Positions 36,444 to 45,400 of a stretch of 56,351 nucleotides of DNA are shown here, one piece after another. Every line of letters starts with the position of its first letter. Within the stretch, counting starts at the first letter, position 1. The notes under the pieces are model-generated. The model was given only the letters and a program-made list of their open reading frames with translations, was not told the origin of the DNA and did no database searches. The translations under genes were made by a program, and so were the position numbers. This stretch comes from Bacteroidales bacterium (GTDB taxonomy: Bacteria; Bacteroidota; Bacteroidia; Bacteroidales; GCA-2748055): the NCBI GenBank assembly GCA_023138875.1, contig JAGLOO010000046.1, positions 1 to 56,351 on the forward strand. The letters run 5' to 3'.

Positions 36444-38248
36444 TTTTCACGGTAAACAAGCACCCGTATTTTAGCTACGAATAGGTTGCTCCTTCAAAAA
36501 TAACATTCTTACCATTAAGCCAGGGGTACTTCTGACGAGAATATTTTTGCATTACCTCCAGTATGAGAGGAAGATTTCTTTTCTTTTTCAGCTGTACGGT
36601 GATCATCTCTTCCTGGATAATAACATCAGCACCATTGAGGACAAATTTTTCGTACAGACTTTGAATAGATAGGTTTGAATATCTGTTCAGTTCCAGAGCA
36701 AGCAAGCGGTACAGGTTATGTGCGAGGATAGACATAGTAAGATCAAAATCGACCTTGATGACCATGGAAGAAGAGACCAGATTAAGGTGAAAAAAATCAA
36801 TTTGTTCTGAGATAGATTTCTCAACAATCCAGCGACGCGCATATTTTCTGATTATTTTTTCAGTTTTCAAATCAAAGTCATTTGTAATCATAACAGCCGG
36901 TTTGATTTTCCCATGACCGGTAATTGTAATCTGCCTGATATCTTTGTCATATCCTTTTAGGAACACCTGTTCGTCATACACCCGCAAGGTTCTGTGTTTG
37001 CTTCCGGCACATTCGACCTTCACTTTTTTCCATCCTGATTTGGGCAGATTAGATATTCTTTCGAGTATCTTTTTCCCTCTTCGGCGGATGGTGATAAAAT
37101 TAATCCCTGCCTGATCCAGCTTTCTCAGGTTTTCATAATTGGTGAACTTGCTGTCAAAAACAATATATCTGAGCTTGTCATCTTTCTTTGTGGTGTTACT
37201 GTGATAAAAGTCAAGAAACTCAAGGACAACAGCACTTTCATCTTTTTGCAGGATATCGGCACTACCATAATCAATCAATCCGGTGTCAGGATCTTGAGCA
37301 AGCACGGCCAGCATGCTGCTGAGTGCCTTACCGCGTTTCCCCGACCAGTTATTTTCAAGGTGGGCATCATCTCCCCAGTAAGGAATGGTAGTGAAATCCA
37401 GATTGGAGGTATCTTCCAGCAATCCTGCCTTGCTCCATACACGATGAAGTTGTTTTAAGAACTTTTGATTCATCTCACTGGTAACCCGGTCAGAATATGA
37501 AGTGTACCACGCTGTTTTGGGTAACACGTTAAGCCCTGCAAACAGTCCCATGCCCCGGTCCATACACCATGTATCATCGGAAGAGTACCGGCGGCGGTTC
37601 GATAACTTCAGAGCAAGAAAACTTAGAATGGAGGCCATTTTGTCAATCTGCGATGTGCCGGGATAAGCAGATTTATTAATAACAGTATCCAGATGGTATC
37701 TTTTAATCAGAGGTAAAAACATCAAAACACCTGCATTAGAACTTTTGAAAATCTCTTTGTTAAAAGTTAATGGACAAGACTTTTCAGCTGGCAGCTGTAC
37801 TTCTTCAAGTTGCTGGCGAACAAGTTTAGCTCGCCGGGGCAATCGGGAGAAGCCATCAGCCGATATGATATTATAGATGTTCTTTTCTGATATCTTGAGC
37901 CCCATTGCATCCAGAACAACCTTAATATCCGGAACCGAATAATACTTTTTACGCAAATTAATGATGGCCGTTTTAGCCTGGTTTGTACCGGAACCTACTT
38001 TCCTGCCAGCTTTGTTTTCCACAAAGAAAAACGAACCGGAAGGATCCTTATCCAGTTTCTTGTGGTAAGCAGTGATCAGGGAGGTCATAGCCCTATAGGT
38101 GTATCCAAACTGATCGGCTACCTCACGTGCAGTAACACCTTCAATATAATACTTGCGCAATGCCTCATATTGCTTATGACTTGTCAGTGTTGGTTCCAAG
38201 AAAAATGAATATGTCTCCATAACTACGGTTTATTGTTACTGTGATAAA
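36444..38248 (-). mobile_element. Insertion sequence, IS4/IS1634-like
   Basis: A DDE transposase gene bounded by imperfect inverted ends. TTTTCACGGTAA (36444-36455) matches the complement of TTACTGTGATAAA (38236-38248) with two or three differences. Target-site duplications were not found, so the exact ends are uncertain. A perfect inverted repeat AAGATATT-TAT-AATATCTT lies at the right border (38247-38265). Confidence 0.5.
36475..38220 (-). CDS. DDE transposase (IS4/IS1634-like)
   Basis: A 581-residue transposase. The N-terminus has helix-turn-helix segments (YYIEGVTAREVADQFGYTYRAM, then SVPDIKVVLDAMGLKISEKN). The catalytic DDE core follows, with acidic residues in the expected strand contexts: TSNLDFTTIPYWGDD for the first Asp, and YIVFDSKFTNYENL for the second. 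The C-terminal helix RRWIVEKSISEQIDFFHL carries the final Glu in the YREKW-like position. The gene is full length without visible frameshift, so it may be active. It separates two secreted-protein genes. Confidence 0.85.
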   Translation of the reverse strand: METYSFFLEPTLTSHKQYEALRKYYIEGVTAREVADQFGYTYRAMTSLITAYHKKLDKDPSGSFFFVENKAGRKVGSGTNQAKTAIINLRKKYYSVPDIKVVLDAMGLKISEKNIYNIISADGFSRLPRRAKLVRQQLEEVQLPAEKSCPLTFNKEIFKSSNAGVLMFLPLIKRYHLDTVINKSAYPGTSQIDKMASILSFLALKLSNRRRYSSDDTWCMDRGMGLFAGLNVLPKTAWYTSYSDRVTSEMNQKFLKQLHRVWSKAGLLEDTSNLDFTTIPYWGDDAHLENNWSGKRGKALSSMLAVLAQDPDTGLIDYGSADILQKDESAVVLEFLDFYHSNTTKKDDKLRYIVFDSKFTNYENLRKLDQAGINFITIRRRGKKILERISNLPKSGWKKVKVECAGSKHRTLRVYDEQVFLKGYDKDIRQITITGHGKIKPAVMITNDFDLKTEKIIRKYARRWIVEKSISEQIDFFHLNLVSSSMVIKVDFDLTMSILAHNLYRLLALELNRYSNLSIQSLYEKFVLNGADVIIQEEMITVQLKKKRNLPLILEVMQKYSRQKYPWLNGKNVIFEGATYS

Positions 38249-38556
38249 GATATTTATAATATCTTATAAACTATAGTTAATGAAATAGGAACTTATTAAC
38301 ATTCTAACCATCTGGTGTTTATAAATCTACGTAAATAATGAATTTGTACTTGAAATGAGTCATATTAAGTGTTATATAACGTATGCTAGTAATTATTACA
38401 GAATAGGGGGAACAGCTTAATATACTCTATACCAACGACTAAGGAGGATTTTGGATCGAATTTTTACTCTCGCTTATACGGTCATATAATATCGTGAAAA
38501 TCTATGTTCATGCTAACCCTGATCATAGAGTTTGGCAACGTTTCAAATAAGGAGTT
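38249..38556. other. Gap to the right of the insertion sequence
   Basis: AT-rich sequence with the border palindrome at 38247-38265. I see no further gene, RNA or terminator. Confidence 0.5.
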
Positions 38557-39294
38557 CTACAATTCCCGTATTTTAATATTCCTGAACCAGACTGGATATC
38601 CGTGATCCTGAAGACCGATAAATCCCTCTTTAGCAATACCCTCATTAAAGCCAGGGAAATTTTTGAATTTGCTATTGGCTACTAGTTCATCCCATGCAGG
38701 AGTCCACATTTCATACTCAACAACCTTTGTTCCGTTCTGAGTATGTGTGACTTTGCCATTTTGAACACGAACAACAATTGTATTCCATTTTCCGGCAGGA
38801 TTAACCGTTTTTGGATCTGCTGCAACCATATCATACAGTGAACCGGCAAGGTGACTTGCTATTTTGTTGTCGGTAGCATTGACATTGTCGAGAACCTGAA
38901 CCTCTGGTGCTGCATAATAGATTGGTTTACCAGGCACTTCTCTTATATTAAAGAAGATACCGGAATTAGCCATTTTACTGGCTTTCCAATCTATTGATAA
39001 TTCAAAGTTTTTAAATTTCTTATCACCGAAAAGGATATCTCCGCCTGCACCTGAACCGGGTTTTTTACCTTCACCGGTATACACCTTCATCGTATTATCT
39101 TCAATCATCCAGTTTTTTGGCATTTCTGTTCCGTTACATTGCCTCCATCCGCTAAAATTATTGCCATTGAATAACAGAACCCAACCATCATCCTTCTCTT
39201 TATCACTGAGTTTGTTTACGCCCTGCCCAAAGGCAGGCAGCATAATGAACATTGCAGCTATATATGCTAATAATAAATTGATGTTTCTTTTCAT
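38557..39294 (-). CDS. Secreted DUF1080 (3-keto-disaccharide hydrolase family) protein
   Basis: A 245-residue exported protein with signal peptide (LLAYIAAMFIMLPAFGQ). The DUF1080/PF06439 domain has a concanavalin-like beta-sandwich: WVLLFNGNNFSGWR, GGDILFGDKKFKNFELSIDWK, NSGIFFNIRE, PEVQVLDN, WNTIVVRVQNGKVTHTQNG and FIGLQDHGYPVWFRNIKIREL. Members hydrolyse 3-keto-glycosides in Bacteroidota, usually beside sugar-oxidising genes; here none is adjacent. A TACATTTG on the minus strand at 39425-39432 could be its -7 element, though it is 131 bases from the start. Confidence 0.88.
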   Translation of the reverse strand: MKRNINLLLAYIAAMFIMLPAFGQGVNKLSDKEKDDGWVLLFNGNNFSGWRQCNGTEMPKNWMIEDNTMKVYTGEGKKPGSGAGGDILFGDKKFKNFELSIDWKASKMANSGIFFNIREVPGKPIYYAAPEVQVLDNVNATDNKIASHLAGSLYDMVAADPKTVNPAGKWNTIVVRVQNGKVTHTQNGTKVVEYEMWTPAWDELVANSKFKNFPGFNEGIAKEGFIGLQDHGYPVWFRNIKIREL

Positions 39295-39531
39295 ACTATG
39301 AATTTTTAAATTAAGCTATGATTAAAATTAGTAAAAATTTAACTCACTTATACTACTTTCCGATACAGAATATAATTAGCATTGAAATACAGTTAGTTAT
39401 AATATCAGAGTATAAATAGGATACCAAATGTATCGAACTACCTTTTTATCCTCACCCTCCTTGATGACATCGGTGGAGGTGATGAAGGAATTTATTCGCC
39501 CAGGCAACGATCTACCGATTATTCTTGATAC
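39295..39531. other. Gap upstream of the DUF1080 gene
   Basis: Mostly AT-rich. A 23-codon plus-strand frame at 39464-39535 (VEVMKEFIRPGNDLPIILDT) resembles a piece of a response-regulator receiver domain and may be a remnant. A -7-like TACATTTG (minus) is at 39425-39432. Confidence 0.3.
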
Positions 39532-39756
39532 TTAGATTGTATATGGCATGTCATAAACAAAATTCAGGTGGTTTGATTTTGCATGAAGTGTTTTCATAAA
39601 GTTATTAAGCGGTTCTCTATATTCAATCAAGTAATCCTCATGTAATTTCTTAGCTACAAGATTATAAAAGCGATTTGTTGTAACAGCCAGTTTAGAATCA
39701 TAAACTGTCCAGCACGTCCCGAGTTCATTCGAGTAATTGTTGAATATTTCATCCAG
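39532..39756 (-). CDS. Small ORF downstream of the HEPN gene, no ATG start
   Basis: A 74-codon frame beginning at a CTG overlapping the end of the HEPN gene and ending in TAA at 39532. The translation is convincingly protein-like (LDEIFNNYSNELGTCWTVYD, LAVTTNRFYNLVAKKLHEDY, LNNFMKTLHAKSNHLNF). No ATG, GTG or TTG gives the full length; an internal ATG yields only 21 residues. It could be a third gene of the MNT-HEPN operon with a rare start, or a 5'-truncated gene. I recognise no family. Confidence 0.45.
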   Translation of the reverse strand: MDEIFNNYSNELGTCWTVYDSKLAVTTNRFYNLVAKKLHEDYLIEYREPLNNFMKTLHAKSNHLNFVYDMPYTI

Positions 39757-39760
39757 CCTC

Positions 39761-40153
39761 TTATTTTTCCTTTATCAATTTATCTATCTCAGTTACAAAA
39801 TCCTTACTTAAAGACAATAATCTTTCTGAAGTTTCCCTGTCGTACTCTACAAAATCGTCATAGTCACTAGTTTGTCTTCTGTCATATAAATCAGAGAAAA
39901 ACTTCGCAAATTCCTTTGATACCAGTCCGGTTTTCACATAATGTAATCCAAACATTTGACGGATCCCCTTATGAGTAGATGTATCTATATCACTTTTAAG
40001 CAATAATCCACTAACGGCATAGAAACAAGCATAATAAATTCTATTTATTGAGGCATTCCAAAATTCGTTTTCAATCATTGATTCCGCTTCCTTTATTGTC
40101 TCAAAAGCACGACTAATCCGATAATTTATCAAATCATCAATTCCACCGGTCAT
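39761..40153 (-). CDS. HEPN-domain protein of an MNT-HEPN toxin-antitoxin pair
   Basis: A 130-residue all-helical HEPN protein: YRISRAFETIKEAESMIENEFW, NRIYYACFYAVSGLLL, HKGIRQMFGLHYVKTG, and DLYDRRQTSDYDDF. In type VII systems the HEPN partner is an RNase or toxin that is silenced by adenylylation or AMPylation by the MNT partner. This protein has the RRxxxDY form of the COG1895 group and lacks the RX4-6H catalytic motif, so RNase activity is doubtful. It overlaps the MNT gene by four bases (ATGA). Confidence 0.82.
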   Translation of the reverse strand: MTGGIDDLINYRISRAFETIKEAESMIENEFWNASINRIYYACFYAVSGLLLKSDIDTSTHKGIRQMFGLHYVKTGLVSKEFAKFFSDLYDRRQTSDYDDFVEYDRETSERLLSLSKDFVTEIDKLIKEK

Positions 40154-40467
40154 AATACAATCCCTTCACGTTTTACATTATTATAAAATGGAGTTACGCT
40201 GTGCCTCGTTTCCCAATCCTTTCTGGAAAACACAATTGGACTAATAATCAAACCTGTTTCAAATTCCAGATCGTATAGTGGATATTTAATTCTTTTTTCA
40301 TCAAAATAAGTGATCTTATCCTTGTCGATAAGTATAAGTAGATCAATATCAGATGATTTAGTATCATCTCCCCGAGCGTAAGAGCCAAATAAAATCAAAG
40401 ACGATGTGGGTTCTGTACTATGAACAATTTTTTTTATTCTTGATAATATTTCTTGTTTTTCAAACAT
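40150..40467 (-). CDS. mntA: MNT-type minimal nucleotidyltransferase (antitoxin)
   Basis: A 105-residue minimal nucleotidyltransferase. The catalytic pattern is LFGSYARGDDTKSSDIDLL, with the GS..(x)..DxD triad. In characterised MntA-HepT modules this enzyme adds AMP to a tyrosine of the HEPN toxin. The start at 40467 (MFEKQEILSRIKKIV) is preferred over a longer frame reaching 40560, whose extra residues are not typical. The HEPN gene follows with a four-base overlap. Confidence 0.85.
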   Translation of the reverse strand: MFEKQEILSRIKKIVHSTEPTSSLILFGSYARGDDTKSSDIDLLILIDKDKITYFDEKRIKYPLYDLEFETGLIISPIVFSRKDWETRHSVTPFYNNVKREGIVL

Positions 40468-40819
40468 ATTCAAAGATACATAATCTATCGAAACGCTATC
40501 GGTAAGAGTGGGCCTTAAGAAAGAAGTTTCTCCGCCCGATTTGCCCATTTCAAAAAGCACACCCTGGCGGGCACTCTACTTTTTGAAAAGAGCAAAGGCC
40601 AGCCCTTCGAAACTTTTGCCCACGCGCTGGAAAACAAGCGATCGCATTTCTATACAGAATTTCCCTATGAATCGGGATAGGTTATGGACAGAAATTGACT
40701 CGCCTCGCGGATCTGCTGCCGGCCGGCTGATCGGCCAGTAAAGCCCTATCGTGTGGAAAATTCAGCGAACAGTTCCATAACCCGGTTCCGCGCACTAATG
40801 CTAACCTGTTAAGGTAGAA
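40468..40819. other. Gap between the MNT-HEPN and AbiE modules, with a coding-like remnant
   Basis: On the plus strand 40519-40680 is open for 54 codons without a start codon and reads like protein (LLFEKSKGQPFETFAHALE, then SHFYTEFPYESG). It is probably the tail of a lost gene. GC content there is visibly higher than in the flanking toxin-antitoxin genes. Confidence 0.3.
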
Positions 40820-41605
40820 TTAACTATATTCCTTGATAAATTCACCGAAAGTGAGAATACGCCGGCTATTCTCTTTAAAAAAAAGCAGATGTTCAAAATC
40901 CTTAGACTTTTGTCTTAAGTCAATATTTGTCAATACATCTGAAATGGCATTTTTTAATTCAGTTAGATTATGAATGCCTAGTTTTAATGATAGGAAAGAA
41001 TAGGAAGGTTTTGTTTGTGAGAGAAGAAACATAGCATCATAGAAATCTCTTCCTTTTTGCCGTGACAAAAGTGCTGACAGTTTCATTGAACATAACACAT
41101 CATTGGCTGGAACTGGAAAAGGAAAGAATAATCCACATCCCTTAATGTTGATTATTTCACGAGGATATTCTATTTGTTGATCCTGGCATTCAATCTTTAT
41201 CAGGAACCGTTCCTCTTTGTGGCCCGATAAACCCATATCAAAAAGCAGCTCCGGGAAATAGAAACATCGTCTGAATGCTTCCAGTTTCACATTTTTTTTG
41301 TCACGAGTCTCTACTTTCATGCCAAAATTCTTCAGAAAATTGAGAACAGAATCTGTCATTTCGATAAACTCTGGTTCCAGCATCTGTCTGCAATCGAAAT
41401 CCAGATCTTCTGAAAACTTATCAATTCCTTTTGTCAAACGCAGATTTGTCCCACCGATAAATGTAATTCTTCTTATGTAGGAAGTTGTTGACAAATGATC
41501 AAGAATCTGCAATTGCAAATATTCTTTCAGCAAATACTTGAAGTATAACGGGTTCTCCCGAAGATTGACAGGAAAGAAATTCTTTAGGTTGTCTATACTT
41601 ATCAT
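40820..41605 (-). CDS. AbiEii/AbiGii-family nucleotidyltransferase toxin
   Basis: A 261-residue AbiEii-type nucleotidyltransferase, the toxin of type IV-like AbiE abortive-infection modules. The catalytic core is FIGGTNLRLTKGIDKFSEDLDFD (read with a break after KFSE), giving GG(T/S) and DLDFD. Downstream are LLFDMGLSG and KLSALLSRQKGRDFYDAMFLL, the conserved helix with K/R-GRDxYD. It starts within the stop of the AbiEi-like partner (ATGA), so the pair is coupled. Confidence 0.88.
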   Translation of the reverse strand: MISIDNLKNFFPVNLRENPLYFKYLLKEYLQLQILDHLSTTSYIRRITFIGGTNLRLTKGIDKFSEDLDFDCRQMLEPEFIEMTDSVLNFLKNFGMKVETRDKKNVKLEAFRRCFYFPELLFDMGLSGHKEERFLIKIECQDQQIEYPREIINIKGCGLFFPFPVPANDVLCSMKLSALLSRQKGRDFYDAMFLLSQTKPSYSFLSLKLGIHNLTELKNAISDVLTNIDLRQKSKDFEHLLFFKENSRRILTFGEFIKEYS

Positions 41606-42207
41606 AGAAAGATCAATTTAATTCTCTTGTTGAGTGCCTTGGAATGAAACCGGTGGGAAAACTCGTTTAATAGTTTAATGTTGATTTCATTATGAATGTA
41701 ATCCTTGTCGAGGCGAAGATCCTCAATATCAGAAACTGAATTATAAAATGGATAGAGATAAAGTAAATCAAGCAGGGCTTTTTCGGGTTTTGCCATCAGC
41801 AAAGAACCTAATTCAGGAATTGGTTTTACATCATAACCAAAAAAAATATGTGGACGAATAGACTTATATGAAAATTCTCCGATCACATTTATGAATGTTG
41901 CAGTCTTCATTGAAGTTACACTGGTAATCTGAACGACAGACTCCGGGATCATTCCATAAAAAGCAAGGGCAGTATGAAGACTGACATATGATGGACGGTA
42001 AATCCGATTCGCAATGTAGATGGCGAAATCAGATTTAGCTTTGTATTCAGGAAATGCGTAATAGCCATTGCGTAGTTTTAGTAATAACCCTTTATGAGTC
42101 CACCGGGTGAGGTTGTTCTTGTCGAAACCAGGTTTCCATGCATAGATCTGATTTGAGTTGACAATCCCCTGATCATACCATTTATTTCTGAATTCCAGAT
42201 AATTCAT
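41602..42207 (-). CDS. AbiEi-like antitoxin/transcriptional regulator
   Basis: A 201-residue partner of the downstream AbiEii toxin. The N-terminus is a winged-helix-like segment (NYLEFRNKWYDQGIVNSNQI, then NLTRWTHKGLLLKLRNGYYAF). The body has SYVSLHTALAFYGMIPE, ITSVTSMKTATF and AKPEKALLDLLYLYPFY, all typical of AbiEi proteins, which bind the module's promoter and neutralise the toxin. The start at 42207 is chosen because a -7 element at 42229-42236 covers the upstream in-frame Met. Confidence 0.85.
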   Translation of the reverse strand: MNYLEFRNKWYDQGIVNSNQIYAWKPGFDKNNLTRWTHKGLLLKLRNGYYAFPEYKAKSDFAIYIANRIYRPSYVSLHTALAFYGMIPESVVQITSVTSMKTATFINVIGEFSYKSIRPHIFFGYDVKPIPELGSLLMAKPEKALLDLLYLYPFYNSVSDIEDLRLDKDYIHNEINIKLLNEFSHRFHSKALNKRIKLIFL

Positions 42208-42228
42208 CACTTTGGTTCCATTATTCCG

Positions 42229-42236
42229 CAAATATA
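42229..42236 (-). promoter_or_regulatory. Putative -7 promoter element of the AbiE pair
   Basis: The minus strand reads TATATTTG, a full TAnnTTTG match 22 bases before the AbiEi start. No -33 TTTG is seen at the right spacing. Autoregulation by AbiEi here is expected from the family. Confidence 0.45.
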
Positions 42237-42432
42237 AGGAATTTTGGAAATATTATGAAGTATACAGTTTCGTGTACAGTTCTTGTAAAAGTGATGTAAA
42301 GCTCATGGTTGTAGTATAAATTGCCCCGTTCATAACTTCTTGTAATACAAAATCCTTTTTTTCGTAAAATTAATTTCAATTTCTGACTGGATAGCAGTCA
42401 GGCCATGTTTCAACACGTAATACATCTCAACA

Positions 42433-45400
42433 ATGAAGAAAAAAAGCCTTCACATTATTTCTATTGCCTTTTTATTAGGCGCGTTCAGTTTTGTTGTTTC
42501 CCTTTTGTGCGAATTACGAGCGCAAACCGGGTATCCTGTTATTGATACCACCGACCTGGTGGCCTACTACGACTTCTATGGTAGTTTCCGGGACTCAACA
42601 GGAAACAATGTATCGGCCTATCCTCATCAGGCTGAGCTGACAGAAAATCGTTTCTGTCATCCGCAGAATGCTGTTCATCTGACAAATCCCGATAGTTATC
42701 TGCAAATCGACGATGATACATCGCTGGATTTCACAGATGTTCTTTCCATCTCTTTCTGGATCTACCTTGATTCAGTTCCTGAGGCTGAGACCAGGATCAT
42801 CTCCAAATCAGACCCGGAGGCTCCTTCCACCGGAAGTTACTGGATTTCAGTTTATCCCGGCGAAAATGCTCCCAGTGGAACTCCATGGAGTTTTTCTTTT
42901 ACGGATGCCACCGGAACTGTGCAGACCTACAAGTCGGAATGGGGAATGATAACAGAGCATTGGATTTATTATACAATTACCTTTAACGGAAGTACTGTTA
43001 CCATGTATTTGGCTGATGAACCCGTTGCCATTTTCAATACCGAACCCACCACCATACAACCCAATGATCATCCATTGTGGTTCGGAAATTCGGTGGGAAG
43101 CGGATTCACGGGAAAAATGGATGACATAGTTCTCTATAATCGCGTTTTAGAGTATCACGAGGTGGAGAGTATCAGCAGGCACCCCATCCTCTGGCCAGAC
43201 AGCGAGAGACCTAACATCGCGGCTTACCTGGGAGATACTATTGAGCTGATTTCGGGTGATAAGGCCCCCTTTCTTCAGTACAGATTCTCTAAGGGTGAAG
43301 AGGTGATCCAGGAGGGAGCCGATTCCATTTGCATGGTAGTGATACAATCCGAAAGCGATTTTGGAGAGTACTCATGTGTTGCGTATAACTGCATGAGTGC
43401 ACACACCAAGTATTTTGATGTGGAGGAGTTGCTTGCCCCTTCAGATATTATAATTATTGACCAGCCCTATGAGTTAAAAGTGTATGAAAATGCTATGGTC
43501 ACTCTGGAGCTTATCCTATCAGGTAACACCGATTTGGCTACTTTCCTGTGGTATCAGAACGGGAGTCTTATCGAACAGTCGGCCCGTAATCTTACCATCG
43601 ATAATATGAATGTTACCGATACAGGATATTACTTTTGCGAAATTATGGATCGAGGTTCTCGACTGTTTTCAGATTCCATTCATGTGATAATACTCTTCCA
43701 AGAGACCTATCTTTCTGTGGATACTTCAGCATTGAGGGCGTTTTATGCATTCAACGGAAATTTTTCTGATTCCACAGGAAATACCGGACCGGCGATGACT
43801 TATTCCGTGGTTCCTGATACTGGTATTTTCGGTACCCCACTCCAGGCAGTCAGGTTTGCGGGAGCCGATAGTTACCTGGAGATCCCGGAAGATCAGGATC
43901 TGGATATCCCAGATCAGCTCACCATAGCACTCTCCATCAGGGTTGACACTATACCTGACAGAGTGGAGTCTATCCTCGCAAAACCGGACGGTGGTGCCGA
44001 CTCTATTGGGAACTACGGATTGTTTATTGATCCCGATCTACACCTTATTTTCGCCATTACAGCTGCAGATGGAACGGTTTACAAACAGGTCTCTGACCAG
44101 ACTCTCCAACCCGGTTTGTGGCACCTTGTGACTGCTACCTATGATGGTTCAGCCCTGAATTCCTACCTGGATGCCATACCGAATCAGCCTCTTCCGGCAC
44201 CAGGACTATCGTTGAAGACAAATGATAATTCCCTGATCATCGGTCAACGTGGATCCGGGGATAAAACATTCGTACTGGATAATTTCATGCTCTACCAGCG
44301 TGCAATGGAAAGAGAAGAGATAAATAGATTTTTCATACAGCATCTGCCATTGGTACACAGCACTCCGCAGCCCCAATCAGGCTGTGTTGGAGAAACCTTT
44401 GAGTTTAAACCGGATGTTACGAGCCCGTTTCTTCAATTTACATTTTCCAGGGACGGTGTGATCCTGCAAGATGACAGCACTTTTTCTTTTGCCATCACTA
44501 TTACCTCAGAAGAAGATTTTGGTCAGTATCAATGCAGCGTCAGCAATGGGTATCGCACTAGTGTATTGACAATGGATGTGGAACCAGGGGGTCTCTATGA
44601 CAATATCTACATCTATGATGTGGCATCCACGGAGATCTATGCATCAGAAGGAGATAAAGTGAACATTTGGTTCTATGCGAACGAAACCCTGGGGGGCCTG
44701 GAATATGAAATGTACCAGAATGGGATCCTGCTCCCAAATGTATTCAGAGGCATATATACCATTGATCATGCCACGGTCGCTGATACCGGAGCTTATTACT
44801 TCGTAGTCATCAACGGATGCGAACGAATTGTATCTGATACGGTGTACCTGATCATGGAAGGGCAAACCATTGTGAACTATGAAGTGGTTGGCTGGGACTG
44901 GACCGGCAACATCAGCGGTTCCGGAAGCTCATATTTCAGCAGCATCTGTACGGGTTTGGATGGCAGTTTCTATCTGCTTGGTTACTATGGTGGAGGATTG
45001 AGGGTGGAAGATGTTGAGGTCTTTTCGTCTGTCAGGGATGACGTTTTTATTGTGAAATATGCTGAAAATGGTGATTACCAGTGGAGCAAATTTCTGACAA
45101 GTCCATTTGGCAAAGGGAAAGGTGATCTGGCGGTGGACAGTGACGGCAATGTATATGTGACCGGTTCGTACTGGGATTCCATTCAGATCGGAGATACAGC
45201 TCTAACCACGAATATGATTGCCGGAAGCGGCTATATGGCAAAGTTCAATCCTTTGGGAGATTTGCAGTGGATCAAACATCTGGAGACATCCAGGGGAATG
45301 AGTTGCGATAATATTGAGATTGACGCGGATAACCATATTTACCTGGGAGGTAACTTCAGTGGTTCCCTGACCATTGGTGCGCATGAGGTCACAGGTACAT

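Noticed and set aside
40471-40478. TATCTTTG on the minus strand as the promoter of the MNT-HEPN pair
   Set aside because: It ends 3 bases before the chosen ATG, leaving no room for the transcript start; no better start codon exists downstream.
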